A DNA stretch of 62,000 nt from Adiantum capillus-veneris (lineage: Eukaryota > Streptophyta > Polypodiopsida > Polypodiales > Pteridaceae), in the NCBI GenBank assembly GCA_014529385.2, contig CM043947.1, positions 127,936,891 through 127,998,890 of the forward strand. Reading direction: 5' to 3'. Of this stretch, positions 43,623 to 55,039 are shown in pieces; positions within the stretch are counted from its first letter, which is position 1; every line of letters begins with the position of its first letter. The position numbers were made by a program, and so were the translations under genes. The notes under the pieces are model-generated. The model did no database searches. It worked only from the letters and a program-made list of their open reading frames with translations, and was not told the origin of the DNA.

Positions 43623-43947
43623 TGTAAAGAATGAGGATGCAAGAGAGCTACACAAGACAAGCACAAAGCACACAGAGATGGAAAGCTTCTTCTTCTTCTT
43701 CTTCACAGAAAAGAGAGTACAAAATGACTAAGTGCTAAAGCTGAAAAGTAGCACATATGTACATGCGGTCACTAAGTGTGAACTCGCTAGAAGCGTACTA
43801 GGCTGGCACTATAAGTGTAGTCCAGCTGTAGACTCACTGGCAGAGATCCTCCGTGTCGGTCACCTAACGCGCCAGTGAGTAAATGCCGTAAGCGGCCAAG
43901 ACCCGTAGTGGATGCCAGCTCAAGGTGTAGAGCTCGACATCTCAACA
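43623..43947 (-). repeat. Copia 5' LTR
   Basis: 325 bp; has one more CTT unit than the other LTR, and differs at two bases (A/C in TGTAGA(A/C)TCACTGG and T/C in GTAAATG(T/C)CG). Confidence 0.97.
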
Positions 43948-45481
43948 TTAATGTCAAGAAGGAAGCATATCTTGAAATACCTATTTCGCCTTTGTCTACT
44001 GAGCCTCTGGTGCCACTGCAAGGAACAATCGGCCTAAACCATATTGAGGGCACACCTCTGAACATTGCTAATGATCCAAGTCCGATTGAATTCGAGCCTT
44101 CTATTCAAGATTCTAGGCTATATGGACCAGATGAATCATCTCAACTACATAGCAAGTCTATTGAACTTAGTATTGTTCCATTTGCTCAAAGTCTTCTACC
44201 ACAATTCTTGATTACTGACATCTCTGATTCTAGCCCGCGATTCTGTATTGAGGGCAAGATATTGAATCTGTATGGCACCTACAAAGTTGTCCTTGACCAG
44301 CTGAAGTACAACCGCTACTTGAAGGTCGACCTAGTTGATGAAGAATGCACGGACACTATCACGGTGGTGGTGAATGATCCATACATAGAGATCTACGTCG
44401 ACAAGCTCCACCTCAATGACTTTGCTCACATCGACAGCCCAATTGTTAGGCGCAAAAATAGAGCAAATGGGGGATCAGCATTGTATTCCTTGTACATTGA
44501 TGCTACAACTGTTGTAAGCGCAGCAAAACCTTTCCCAGTGTCCCTCACCTTCGCCCCTGATTGCAAGATACGTGCATTTCTTGATGACATAGGTGCACAA
44601 CAATTCAACCGGACGTTCTCAGTTAAGCACACTTGCTTTTGTTATTTTACAAAAGCACGACTCACAATCAAGAATTTGGTGGACCTGTCGGTGACCTTCT
44701 AGTTGCAGATGGTCCTCTCCCATCAGATAGGGCATTTGTAAGAATTGACCTACCTTGCTTATTGTTTTCTAGTCTTCTATTATAGATTTGAAATCTTCCA
44801 TCATATAGCCATGGTCTTTCTGATTTGATTTACATAACTAATATTCTCTTGAGCTAAGTTTTGTGAACTCTCGCAAAGATGACTGCCAACAGTTGCTTCA
44901 AGAAATGGTTGTTGATGGCCCTGTAACGTGTGTCGCAAGAAACATTGGAGCATTCCTCGGCAAACCAAACACCTTGTCGATACTAGATGTCACAATTCTA
45001 GTGCCTGTTCGTAGTGTGCGCCTCAGAGAGGAGCTTGCTACTGTCTTCCAGACTCAAACCGAAAATTTGGGGTACAATCATGAGGTGTGCAAGTCCCTTC
45101 TCTCAAACTCTGACATAGTTATCTTGTGTAGGTTGTTGGCACGCTTCGGTTCATCAACTTCAATAGCGTGTTGTTGGAGAAGCATTGTTCGAATTGTAAA
45201 TCCACAAAAGTCTACAGACTAAGCCAAGCACCTTATTGCGGATCTTGCAATAAAAACACCACAATAATCACGACACCAAAGTTGGAAGCACATATTGCAA
45301 CAAAAGACAAAAAGCTCCTCGATGTGCAAGTCATTGGTGCAGGAGTTGATTTAGTCCTTGCATTGGATAGGACCTTCAACGAAATCTACATTGAGTCTGC
45401 TTTTGAGGCAAGAGACACCTTGGCAACAACCTCACGCTTTGGCCACTTCAAGATCAATGCAAGTGGGCATGTGGTGGCATA

Positions 45482-45672
45482 GCAAACCGAAACTTAGTGT
45501 TGTGGATGTCCATCTTTCATTATTAGCTACCCTTAATTTTGCATGCTTGTTCTAACTATATGCTTGAATGAAACCAATTCTTCCATCCTCTACTTTTTTG
45601 TAACGTGCTTTCGCACAATTTTGGTTGTGCTCCTAACTATTGTGGTTGTTGCTCAAAAGATTGTCTATTTCT

Positions 45673-45748
<76 letters not shown>

Positions 45749-46318
45749 CCTCCTTCATACACACAGACATACAAACACACACACATAGACAAATAGCCAT
45801 ATTGATATTTGCATACGTACGTGTGAAAACATAGAGACACACACCCAAAAACAAAAAAACACACGCACACGATTTTCACTAGACATGGAGAATGCTACTG
45901 ATTTGAGTATTCCAAAAGAGATAGACGTTCAGATGATATTCACGCAAACACATCCTTTTAATCAACAATTGTTTCTAGCACTCCATAGTGTGTTGCAAAC
46001 AAATTAAGCTTTGGATCATTTAGGCTTATGATGCAACAATGCTTGTTCGAGAACTATTTAACGAATTTTATCATGCACTCTTCAGCTTCATTGTTCTTTG
46101 CATCACAGTTGGAGTCCTTAAGTGAAAGAGCTACACAATTGAATGCTTTATATCAAACTTGCAAAACATCGATGACTCTCACAATGTAAGTCATAAATAT
46201 TTTCTCTCACAAATTCAAAAAAGCACTTGTTGTAATCCTTCGCAATGCTACAAGCGGACACAGCAAACAAGAAGTAATTGAAAAATCAATCGAACAATTT
46301 AAAAAAGGGCTTCTAATT
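45482..46318 (+). other. Spacer between RPA and Rep genes
   Basis: This holds a long (CT)n microsatellite (45675-45738) running into GCGCGCGC and CA-rich sequence. A short frame from the ATG at 45885 (MENATDLSIPKEIDVQMIF) stops after 40 codons and could be the decayed start of the Rep protein. From about 46090 broken frames lead into Rep (SNLQNIDDSHN). Confidence 0.55.
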
Positions 46319-49126
46319 ATGGATGCATCTACTATGGGCTTAATCTATTATCCTTTCGTAACTTTGCCATCACATAGTAAGCTTGTCCACTGGACAATTG
46401 CAGAGTGTGATGAATTAACGCGCTTATGGAGGGAGAACGTGGATAAACTGGCTACTCAAATTGCAAATCTTTTTCTTGAAAAGAAACCACTTTGTGTCCA
46501 TACACACTCTGCAATTACAACAAAACTAAATCGACTACGACATATAGAGCTGACAAAGACTACCTCATCGAAGCAACAGGCTTCCATTCATCCACAACAA
46601 AAAAGCAAAATTTTGATCAAGAGGCTGAATGACACACCTACATATCCATGCGAAAAATGTGGCCGTTTGTTTTTCCACTCACAAGTCACACAATTCACTC
46701 CTCCACCATGCTCACATGCTGGAGGTGCAAAACGAAAAAGATGTTGCTCTCTATTCTATTGTCGCGCATGCAAACACAAACCAAACAAATCTAGGGTCCC
46801 GTTTGAGAGCTTGCATACATTCGGCTTCAACGACCCGCTACTGCCAATCATGCAATTAAACAATGTCGAGGCACGCCTAGTCTCCATTCGCATACCGTTT
46901 GCAAAGATTCAAGAGCTAACTTATGATGGCCAATATGGTTTGCGAGGGAGTGTCGTCAATGTTATTGCGAATATCGAAAAAACACAACAAGTGCTTCTTC
47001 GTTTTATCCAGGATGAGGCTTCAGTCTTGATAGGTCTCAGACGCAAGCTCGAGTACACACATTGCTACTTGTCTGGCCTTGTTAGACCTTTATTGACAGT
47101 AAAGGCCACACACGCTCTTCTTCACACCTCTCTGTATAAAAAGGAAAACATAACCATAAATAATAAATGGCTTGCACAATTTCAAGAAATCTCGCACTCA
47201 TCACTTCCCCTACACACAAGCACATGTGAGGTAGAGGACGAGGAAACTATTGACAGCATCACTACCGCTGAGCAGGTCGTCGATTATAACGATAAAATTT
47301 TGCACGTTGCACCATCGGAGGGCAACACACCACTTGGTTTGTTTGTTGATGAGTTTTGTGAGGAGCTTAGTTTTCCTACAATCTTCTTTGGAGAGCCTAG
47401 AAAATACCACCAACACGTATCTAAAAATTACCAAGCAGTAGCCAAATGGGAGCTAATGCACAAAGATAGACGTTTTGCGCTCAACATCGAAAACTTGTTT
47501 TTCAAATCAGTGAAGATTATGACACAAAAAATACTATCCTCCATTTGGATATGCCTCCGCAAAGAGAAACTCGAGGGAGCAACCTTGTGTGCCGGACAGG
47601 TTTGTTATGACACAAACATAGAGAAGGTAGTCTCGTCTCAACTCGGCTACAGAGACTTCGAAGCGCTTCGTACCTCGCCGGATTATAAAGAGAAGTTAAA
47701 AAAAAAGGTTTTCGCCATGATTCGACAACTAGGGCCCGCAACTTTCTTTGTGACATTTTCCTCTATTGAGAAACGTTGGGACAAGCTTGTCGATGCCTTG
47801 CAATAACTAGTCCCATTGAAACACGATAGCAATGAGAGCGATAGCTGCTTTCGTAGACGCTTGGTACAAGCAGATCCAGTGACAACATCTTGCTTCTACC
47901 TTAACCGCTTCACAACCATGAAAAGAATACTGCTTAACGACAGCACATTCTGTGGAAAAATCCTTGATTATTTCTTTGTTACAGAGTTCCAAAGCAGTGG
48001 CAGCCAGCATGACCATGGTCTTCTATGGGTTGAAGAAGCTCCTATATTAGACCATGACACAGATGATACTATTGTGACATTTGTGGACAAGTACATAAGT
48101 ACAGACAGCTCTAAGCTACCATCAGAGCTTCGTGAAATACAAACACATTTCCATAGAAAAACTTGTCTCAAGAAAGGCAAGTCTTGTCGCTTCGCTTTTC
48201 CAAGGTTCCCCATGCCATTCACAATCATTCTCAGACCCACCATCAATGACTACGAAAATCGAAAAAGAAGAAAGAAAACTTTTAAACGCATTAAGAACAG
48301 CCTTGATACACTTCCGAGTGGAACTACCGTTTCCTTTGAAGAATGGATACGAAGCCTCCATTTGACATTCAAAGAATATACTTTGGCAATAGCAAACTCA
48401 CTATCCACAACAACAATCTTCTTGAAAATCTTGAAACGAGATATAACAGACATTTACACAAACAATTTCAACCCCACGATTTCCACACTATGGGATGCAA
48501 ACACCGACATTCAGTTCGTCTTGAACGCACATAGCGCAGCAAGTTATTGCACATCATACATGACAAAAATCGACAACACATTGATAGGAGCAATAAAATC
48601 TCAATTCGATAGTTGTGTCGCCAATAATGCAACAAAAATTGAGCGACTACGTAAGCTCGACAACACTATTGTCAACACACAACAAATTAGCACACAACAA
48701 GCATCTTACATAGCATTATCATTGCCACTCCATTCCACAACTCGTGACTTTGTATACATAAGTACTAACCCTCCTGATCAACGTGCATTGGTCCTCAAAA
48801 GAAAAGCATCTCTACAAAAACTTGACTCATCCGACAGAGACATATTCTTCCAAAACATTATTGATAAATATGTTGAAAGACCACAAAGCCTCCATCATCT
48901 ATGTTTGGCTGAATATGCATCAAAAATTAAACAAGAGGGTACAACATACAAAGAATTGCGCAAACCTAGGATCATAAGGTTCGTCAAATATAACCTTCTT
49001 AAAAACCCAGAAGACCACTATAGAGAACAATGCTTGCTATATCTCCCTTGGATCAATAATGAAAACCAACATCTGATAGAATCGTCTACAGGAGTGATGT
49101 ATATAACCAACATCTACAACTCATAA
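46319..49126 (+). pseudogene. Helitron Rep protein
   Basis: A single frame, 46319-49126, is broken only by TAA at 47804-47806. The N-part has a Cys/His cluster (CEKCGRLFFHSQVTQF, FYCRACKHK) and then NNVEARLVSIRIPFAKIQEL with GQYGLRGSVVNV, the DUF6570-like region of Helitron proteins. HQHVSKNYQAVAKWELMHKD follows, then QLGPATFFVTFSSIEKRW (Helitron_like_N). Past the stop come the rolling-circle motifs: HDHGLLW (metal-binding HUH-type pair, near 48008) and the two-tyrosine motif YCTSYMTK (Tyr codons 48545 and 48557). Rep nicks and joins DNA at element ends. With the TAA it is probably not functional. Confidence 0.87.
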
Positions 49127-49323
49127 AATCAAATGAAATCAAGTTCAATAAAGACCCAAGCCCAATAGACAAATTAAAGATGCATTGCACTTCCACCCCA
49201 AGCACAAGTACTACGACCAACAACGACTCACATGCTTCAGATCATGCAGACATTCTTAATGACTTCCAAATAAATACGCACTCTAGAAACTCTTTCCACT
49301 TATAGCATTTCAAGTACACCTCC

Positions 49324-50817
49324 ATGACAAATGATGACTTCCACGCAGGGATCAAAAAATTAAATGAGCAGCAACGACACATATTTGACGACATCATGTT
49401 GAAAAAAAGAACTCAACCCAACAAACAAATACACCTCTTCCTCACAGGAGGTGCAGGAACAAGGAAAACATTCACATTGCTATTGTTAGTAGAAGGACTT
49501 CAAAGATTTTACAGCCATAGAAACGCTTCAAATCCAGAATCTCCAATAGCATTGCTCATGGCGTACACAAGAAAGACAGCTTTCAGTATTGGTGGCACAA
49601 CAATCCACTCGGCGCTTCACTTGCCTCTAATTACTTCTGCACATACAAGATTGAGCGCCAAAAGCTAGATGCCCTTTCTCTCCTTTACAAAGACTTGAGA
49701 ATTGCAATTTCTGATGAGGTGTCTTTGATAGGCTCAAGCATGTTTTCCATGGCCGAATCACACTTGCGAGCAATCAAGCGCGTTCACGATAAACCATTCG
49801 GTGGGCTGGACGTCATTCTTTGTGGTGATCTATGTTAGGCAAGCCCTGTTAAGGATAGCGGATCTTCACGCAAAAACATGAACTTTAGAAGCAGTTTCTC
49901 CATCGTATTCGCACATTCATCCACAATGCTACGAGCTTACACTAACAATGCGACAAAACGATCCAACGTTCGTAGAAATTCTTAACAGACTTCACGTTTC
50001 ACAACATACTTCTGAGGATTTGGAATATCTTAACAGCAATTACTATAGACCCGTTCCAATCAGCCATCAAGTTTCTCATCTATTTTACTCCAACAAAGAA
50101 AAGGACGCTCATAATCTTGTTGTTTTCAATCAAATGGAGGCAACAACCCAAACTTTCATCGCTATTGATAAAAGAAATAACTCATGCAACAAAACAATTA
50201 ACATCCCTACAGATCCCAAATTCACTAGAGGATTGCACTCAACACTAAGCCTAAAAACAGGTATTGTTGTCGAGCTATGCGTAGGAAACTTGGATATTCT
50301 TGATGGGCTGGTTAATGGAGCAGAAGGCGAGTACAAAACCTTTACACTAGCCAAGGAAAAAACAATAATCTGGGTTCACTTCTCCAACCCTGTGATTGAA
50401 AATAAAAAACGCTATAAAAATCAAACATTGTATTCATCAACCATTAACAACCGATGGACCCCAATAGAACGTGTGGTTCGTGAATTCTAGGTCGAGAAAA
50501 ACTACTTGAACGTAATCTCCAGATACCAGTTCCCATTGCAAGCAGCTAGTGCTTGAAAAATTCATTGTTCCCAAGGTCTTACATTGCAAACACTAGCCTT
50601 CAATCCTGGAAACATACGAACACATGGTCTCGCATACACAGCATTGTCACGCGTTAGAGACCCAGCAAACCTTTACCTGCTCAAAACAATACAACCTTCC
50701 CATATCAAAGTCGACCAAATTGTACTACAAGAATTGGATCTGCTAAAAGTGCAAGCTAAATGGATCTCCACCCAAAAGTCATTGCAATCTTACTCAAACA
50801 CACATATCATCATTTAA
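49324..50817 (+). pseudogene. Helitron Pif1-type helicase
   Basis: LNEQQRHIFDDIM opens the domain. Walker A reads FLTGGAGTRKTFTLLLL, with Arg in place of the last Gly of GTGKT. SIGGTTIHSALHLPL follows, then a stop (49666-49668). Walker B reads ISDEVSLIGSSMF, and the next motif VILCGDLC-stop-ASPVKD has TAG (49837-49839) where Gln is normal. From 49948 the later motifs appear (MRQNDPTFVEILNRL, LKTGIVVELCVGNLDILDGLVNG), a stop at 50488, and motif VI (HGLAYTALSRVRDPANLYLL) at 50584-50817. It would unwind DNA behind Rep. In complete Helitrons it is fused to Rep; here the link (49127-49323) is full of stops. Confidence 0.87.
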
Positions 50818-50819
50818 TC

Positions 50820-51419
50820 TCTCAATATTGTGTCCTTTAATAGACACATAAGAAAGATTACAACAAATTCCATTCTAATGACAGCACATGTGCTTTGTTT
50901 GCAAGAGACAAGACTAACAAAAACAATACCGCATGCAATACCAGGCTTTCTAATGCAAAAGTGGGTGTCTCGATTCTCCACGAAGAAACACTAACCCACT
51001 TTGCCAATGGGAACATATCTCGTCCAGGAATTGAGATGTTACATACAACGATCAAGTTCACAAACAACAAAATCATCAAGATAGTTTCCCTCTACAATTC
51101 GCCTTCGACACGATTAACAAACTTAATAGACGCATTAAAATCATTACTTGAACAACACACTATGGAAATTCCAATCATTATCTTGGGTGACTTCAACATT
51201 GACACTAAGGTTCCTAACAGTTCATACAACCACCTCTCCTCTTTCCTGCACAAATATGACATCAGACAATTCATAAAAGATGTTACAACAATCTATGGAT
51301 CTTCTTTAGACCATATTTGGGCTAGCTCGGCAATATTCGAATACGAATCAGGATCCAACTACATGTACTGGTCCGATCACTCTGCAACATACATTCTGCT
51401 ACCATTTCACGACCTTTGA
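50820..51419 (+). pseudogene. Helitron-borne endonuclease (EEP fold)
   Basis: The sequence starts in one frame with LNIVSFNRH and VLCLQETRLTKT (Asn and Glu of the active site) to about 50975, then shifts to the frame ending at 51419: VGVSILHEETL, IKIVSLYNSPST, IIILGDFNIDTKVP, SLDHIWASSA and YWSDHSATYILL. Asn, QE, D-x-N, DH and SDH are the catalytic signatures of the AP-endonuclease-like family used by LINEs and Helentrons. It follows the helicase by less than 10 bp, as expected if it was the C-terminus of one Rep-helicase-endonuclease protein. LINE origin is unlikely because no RT follows. Confidence 0.88.
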
Positions 51420-52473
51420 CATTGCCATTCCCCATTCATTTATCATCCTGCAGGCCCCCGTGATCTTTCACCTTGTTTTCCCCTCTCTCACAATCACATT
51501 GTACAACCCCGAACGAGGAGGGACGACCAAGGGCACGTGACACTACCACAAGGGAAAGCAAGGGTGCACATGTGCGCGTAATAATACACAAAAATACACC
51601 CCCCCTCTCATAAAATCCAAAAACATAAAATAGAATTCAAGAGTCAATTAGAAAGGAAACCAAGGTGGAAAACCATACATGAGTATATAGCAACCACCCC
51701 CCGAATATGACATGCAGGGTCATCAAATATTCGTGTCTTATACCTGCAAGATTTGGAAGAACTCATGCATGTTTACCGTGTGACAACTATAGGAAGGGGG
51801 CAAACCCAAGATTGCATGTATCAGCAACAAGGAGTAGCAGGCTATGATTATCAAGGAGTGAATCAAAATGCAGGGTGCTCTGCTAAACACACTGTAAGCC
51901 ACCAACATTATCAGCCTTAGAAAGAGGAAACTCGTCCTTGTGTGGCTAGTGGCAACAACATAAGGAAATGGTTCTCCAATGGGTTCCAAAAACCACGCCA
52001 AAAATTAGGAAAAGGCCTCGTCACCAAAAATGGCCAAAGAGATATAAATCTTTAAGTTGTTGGTTGCCCAAGAACCTTCTTCAGGCACAAGAATATTATG
52101 AAGGCAGGTGGGGTCTTGCAATGATAGAAAATAAATTACTTCATGTATAAGACATAAATGATCCTTTATATCTATGATGTATATGTAGCATACCTGCTAA
52201 TACACTGTGTTGGCCTTATTATAGTACTAGAAAGAAAATTGCAACCCCTACTCTTTTCTTGTGATAGAGAAACTTACTACTCTAGACTTGTAAATTTCAC
52301 AAAGTTTTACTCCCTCGATCTTCTACGTACTTAATGATATCCCACACTTGACAAAATGCTAGAATAGTTAGAGAGGGGTGAAGAGGCAAGAAGAGGCACA
52401 TGAGTATGATTATCATGGGTACACACTATATTTCATTTCATGTCAAACACTTTGACAACCATTTTTGTGTGTT

Positions 52474-52513
<40 letters not shown>

Positions 52514-52640
52514 AGATCGAGAGAATTTTGTGCAAACTCAAGGGACCATGTGCTAGAAAATCTTCCCTCACCACCAATGGGTTCCTCCCACTGGATAGGT
52601 AACTTGAGTGTCATCCTTGTAGCACTGAAGAGACAAACAA

Positions 52641-52685
<45 letters not shown>

Positions 52686-52700
52686 CCCAAAGAATATGTG
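51420..52700. other. Spacer between Helitron coding part and CACTA
   Basis: No supported gene. It probably contains the undetected Helitron 3' end. The region 51740-52150 has a string of broken frames (KNGQRDINL, HKNIMKAG) that I do not recognise. Dinucleotide runs are at 52472-52512 (GT then GA). Confidence 0.55.
52648..52684. repeat. (GA)n microsatellite
   Basis: About 18 GA units. The Ser-Leu and Arg-Glu frames across it are accidental. Confidence 0.97.
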
Positions 52701-52714
52701 ATTTCATCGAGAGA

Positions 52715-52827
52715 GACATGTTCACTTCACATCTGCTCCTTGGTCCTGCCAAGTTGGGCATATCTTGCAATTAGCACATTCCTAGAGACAACATTTTGAG
52801 ACAGGAAGCTCTTAAAGCACTTTTTGT
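52715..52827 (-). pseudogene. PPR gene fragment, downstream of the CACTA insertion
   Basis: On the minus strand this flank continues the PPR text found at 60907-61292. With one TGT skipped, the join reads KAQKVL, stop, ELPV, and then in a shifted frame NVVSRNVLIARYAQLG, the usual order of a PPR repeat (KAQ.VL.ELP..NVVSWN.LIAGYAQ). It was thus already or later frameshifted. PPR proteins bind organellar RNA. Confidence 0.6.
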
Positions 52828-52849
52828 CACTACAAGAGGTTGTGTGCTC

Positions 52850-53115
52850 TTGTGACGCTGTCAGCGACGGAAATACACTGGGTTTTTATAACCCTCGGCG
52901 TCGCTAAAACCGTCGCTACTAGCGTCGCTATGAGAGCGTCGCTATAACCGTCGCTATAGGCGTCGCTATGAGCGTCGCTATATAGCGACGCTCATAGCGA
53001 CGCATATAGCGACGCCTATAACGACGGTTATAGTGACGTTTACACAGAAGACTATAGCGACGCTCATAGCGACGCTACAGAGCCATAAATAGCGACGGTT
53101 ATAGCGACTCCCGAG
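52850..53115. repeat. CACTA left subterminal repeats
   Basis: Many 10-mers GCGTCGCTAT or their complement, first in one orientation then, past a centre near 52980, the other, so the arm can fold on itself. In CACTA elements such repeats bind TnpA. The right arm counterpart is at 60775-60885. Confidence 0.9.
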
Positions 53116-53489
53116 AGAATTTTTTTTTGGTGACAAGGCATTGAATGCCCTGCCACCCATCAACCATATTGTACTTGATTCACTTTTTTAAAAAAGTGCA
53201 AGGGTAGATAATAGACCCAAAATAGTCACCCACAAGACGCATTGTTTGCAAAATTGACAAGCGTAAAATTGACAATTGTACACATCATAGGCAACATGAA
53301 TTGATTGGCAAATGTAATAATGACAATTGTACAACATCATAGGCATAAAGAATTGATTGGCAAAAGGAACTGCGGTGACAAATGTAATAATATACATGGT
53401 TCAAAAAGACGTATAAAATCCGTCTCATGATACATAAGCTATGAGAAACCCTAAACTAATGCTATCTAGCTACGGATAAACTGACGTCG

Positions 53490-54800
53490 TCTAGTCAGAC
53501 GTCTCATCGCGTCCAAGCGGCGTATCTATCGGATCCTGCAAAAAAAGACAATAAGACAACTTTCAGTAAGTATAAACATATAACGACATTTATAAAACAA
53601 TACAAAAAATAGAAAAGAGTAAACCCTAATACTAACCATGCCGCCGCGAGAACTGAGAATGTCCATCAGGGCGTTTAAGCCCTTCCTGCCTGCGTACTCG
53701 CGCCCGTACGGTGTGGGATCACGTCCTGTCATCGACCACTGTCAAAACATACAAAGATTTCATTATGTTAGAATTAAAAAACTCATAAACCCTAAACTAT
53801 CGAACATAAAGAGCAATGCGAAAACACTTACAAAATTGGCCTCAAATGATGCCCATCCATCGCTCCCCAAGTGGTGCGAGCTCCCTGCCTCTACTCGCGC
53901 TCTGGCTGCATCCTTTTGTTGCTTCCACTTGTCGGGATTCTTGCGCGCTGCTTTCTTCGCATTCTTCCAATCTTCTTTGGCCAGCCAATCTAGCCTGTTC
54001 CACCCATTCTTGATTGCTTTTTGCACTTCGGAACGCTTGAGTTTGCAGTATTCGCGCATTCGAATCTTCATCAGGTCTTCATTGAAGCGCTGATCCCGTG
54101 TTGGAACGGGAAACTCATCATGAAGTATGCTGATGACTCTGTTTTTTAAATCACTTGGTACTTCACTCCATTTGTTTAGTATGTAGTGTCTAAACAACTG
54201 AGATCAAAGACCACGCATGCGCGAGATCACCTTCTTGCCCTCATCATCCATGATGATGCCGCCGCTGAAGTCGACGGAGTAAGGCAAGCCCTCTGGTCGG
54301 TGACGCGTGAACCTGGGTGTCCCGGCAGGGGTCTCTAGCGGCGTGTCGATGGGGGTACGGACGTCAGGTGTCTCCACCGGTGTCTGGGCCCCGAAGCGAG
54401 GAGTGTCGAGTGGGGTGGCTCCTGGCGGAGTAGGTAGAGGTGTGTAGCTGCTAGGAACAGTCAGCCGCGCAAAACCTGGTGTAGATGACGATGCTGTGGC
54501 TGGTGTGGGGGCGGGCAAAGAAGGGGAGGGTAAAGAGCCTCGTCGAACACGAGGCGGTGTGGAGGCATCGGCGGCGGAATCCCCACAACAACCGCCACCA
54601 CCACCACTAGAGCGCCGGTGTCTAGACGAGTGTGAAGATCGTCTCGTTGACGCCGAAGCTTCGGAGCGCGCCGAATGCTCCGAAAGAGAGGGAGATGCGG
54701 ATGGAGTAGGAACGCGCGATGATGCACGAGAGCGATGACGCTCCACGTACCACTGTTTCTGCTGCGGTGACAAAGAAGAAAGAAACTCCTCATCATCCAT
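53490..54800 (-). CDS. CACTA TnpA-like protein (Transposase_24 type)
   Basis: The start at 54800 (MDDEEFLSSLSPQQKQWYVE) opens a Ser/Arg/Pro-rich head (ASASTRRSSHSSRHRRSS; repeated TPLDTP and TPIDTP). One in-frame TGA follows GL at about 54205. The next part, FRHYILNKWSEVPSDLKNRV, NGWNRLDWLAKEDWKNAKK and LGSDGWASFEANF, is the plant Ptta/En/Spm transposase pattern. Introns are likely at the donor GTAAGTGTTT (about 53832) and before GDPI-type text. Later exons read MTGRDPTPYGREYAGRKGLN (53736-53637) and DTPLGRDETSD (to about 53490). It would bind the subterminal repeats and help excision. Exon limits are by eye. Confidence 0.72.
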
Positions 54801-55039
54801 ACCTGCATTAAACACACAAATATTTAAACTTAATATTGAATGAATAGAGTAGACAATGACGCAAAGACCATTAAATACAATGACGTAATGACGCAATGAA
54901 TTGAGTGATAGAAGAGGCAAGTCGAAAACTCAAAATTTTCAATCAAAAGATGTGAGCGCGAGTAGAAAAGAGCGTTATACACCATGGAAGGTACTTAGAG
55001 AGCCAGAGCTTTTACAACACGGAGCAAAATTGTTCAAAT

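Larger units (their letters stand above)
38720..43947 (-). mobile_element. Ty1/copia retrotransposon, young, near intact
   Basis: Two LTRs (38720-39041, 322 bp; 43623-43947, 325 bp), both TGTAAAG...CTCAACA on the plus strand, are flanked by TTAAT (38715-38719, 43948-43952). On the minus strand the primer-binding site TGGTATCAGAGCC (complement of initiator Met-tRNA) sits next to the 43623 LTR, and the polypurine tract GAGCTCGAGGGGGAG next to 39041. The LTRs differ by two substitutions and one CTT unit, so the insertion is recent. One gag-pol frame is present with a single stop. Confidence 0.97.
38432..45481 (+). pseudogene. RPA-like single-strand DNA-binding protein
   Basis: A first exon (38432 to about 38625; VSSIACTSSPPHKRSKEEV) is followed after an intron (acceptor ATTATGTAG at 38690) by KQVVEDPI, the copia insertion, and INVKKEAYLEIPI from 43948 in the same frame. 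The first OB-fold-like domain (FCIEGKILNLYGTYKVVLDQ, ITVVVNDPYIEIY) reaches 44700. A probable donor is at 44737. The next exon (44863-45130) has ARNIGAFLGKPNTLSILD. After a frameshift, the C-terminal RPA1 zinc module follows: CSNCKSTKVYRLSQAPYCGSC (C-x2-C...C-x2-C). Stop at 45479-45481. It would coat single-stranded DNA during rolling-circle transposition. Confidence 0.75.
38432..51419 (+). mobile_element. Helitron/Helentron-like element, coding part
   Basis: Four coding modules follow on the plus strand: an RPA-like single-strand-binding protein (38432-45481), Rep with DUF6570-like and Helitron_like_N regions (46319-49126), a Pif1-type helicase (49324-50817), and an endonuclease of the exonuclease-endonuclease-phosphatase fold (50820-51419). 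Rep plus helicase defines Helitrons. RPA genes are usual in plant Helitrons; an endonuclease is the mark of Helentrons. A copia element splits the RPA gene. All modules have stops or shifts. I could not locate the terminal sequences, so the limits given are those of coding similarity only. Confidence 0.85.

Noticed and set aside
50820-51419. Endonuclease as the start of a separate LINE
   Set aside because: No reverse transcriptase follows, and the domain abuts the helicase end as in Helentrons.
51545-51580. GCACATGTGC palindrome as the Helitron 3' hairpin
   Set aside because: It is short and not followed by a CTRR end, so I could not support it as the terminus.
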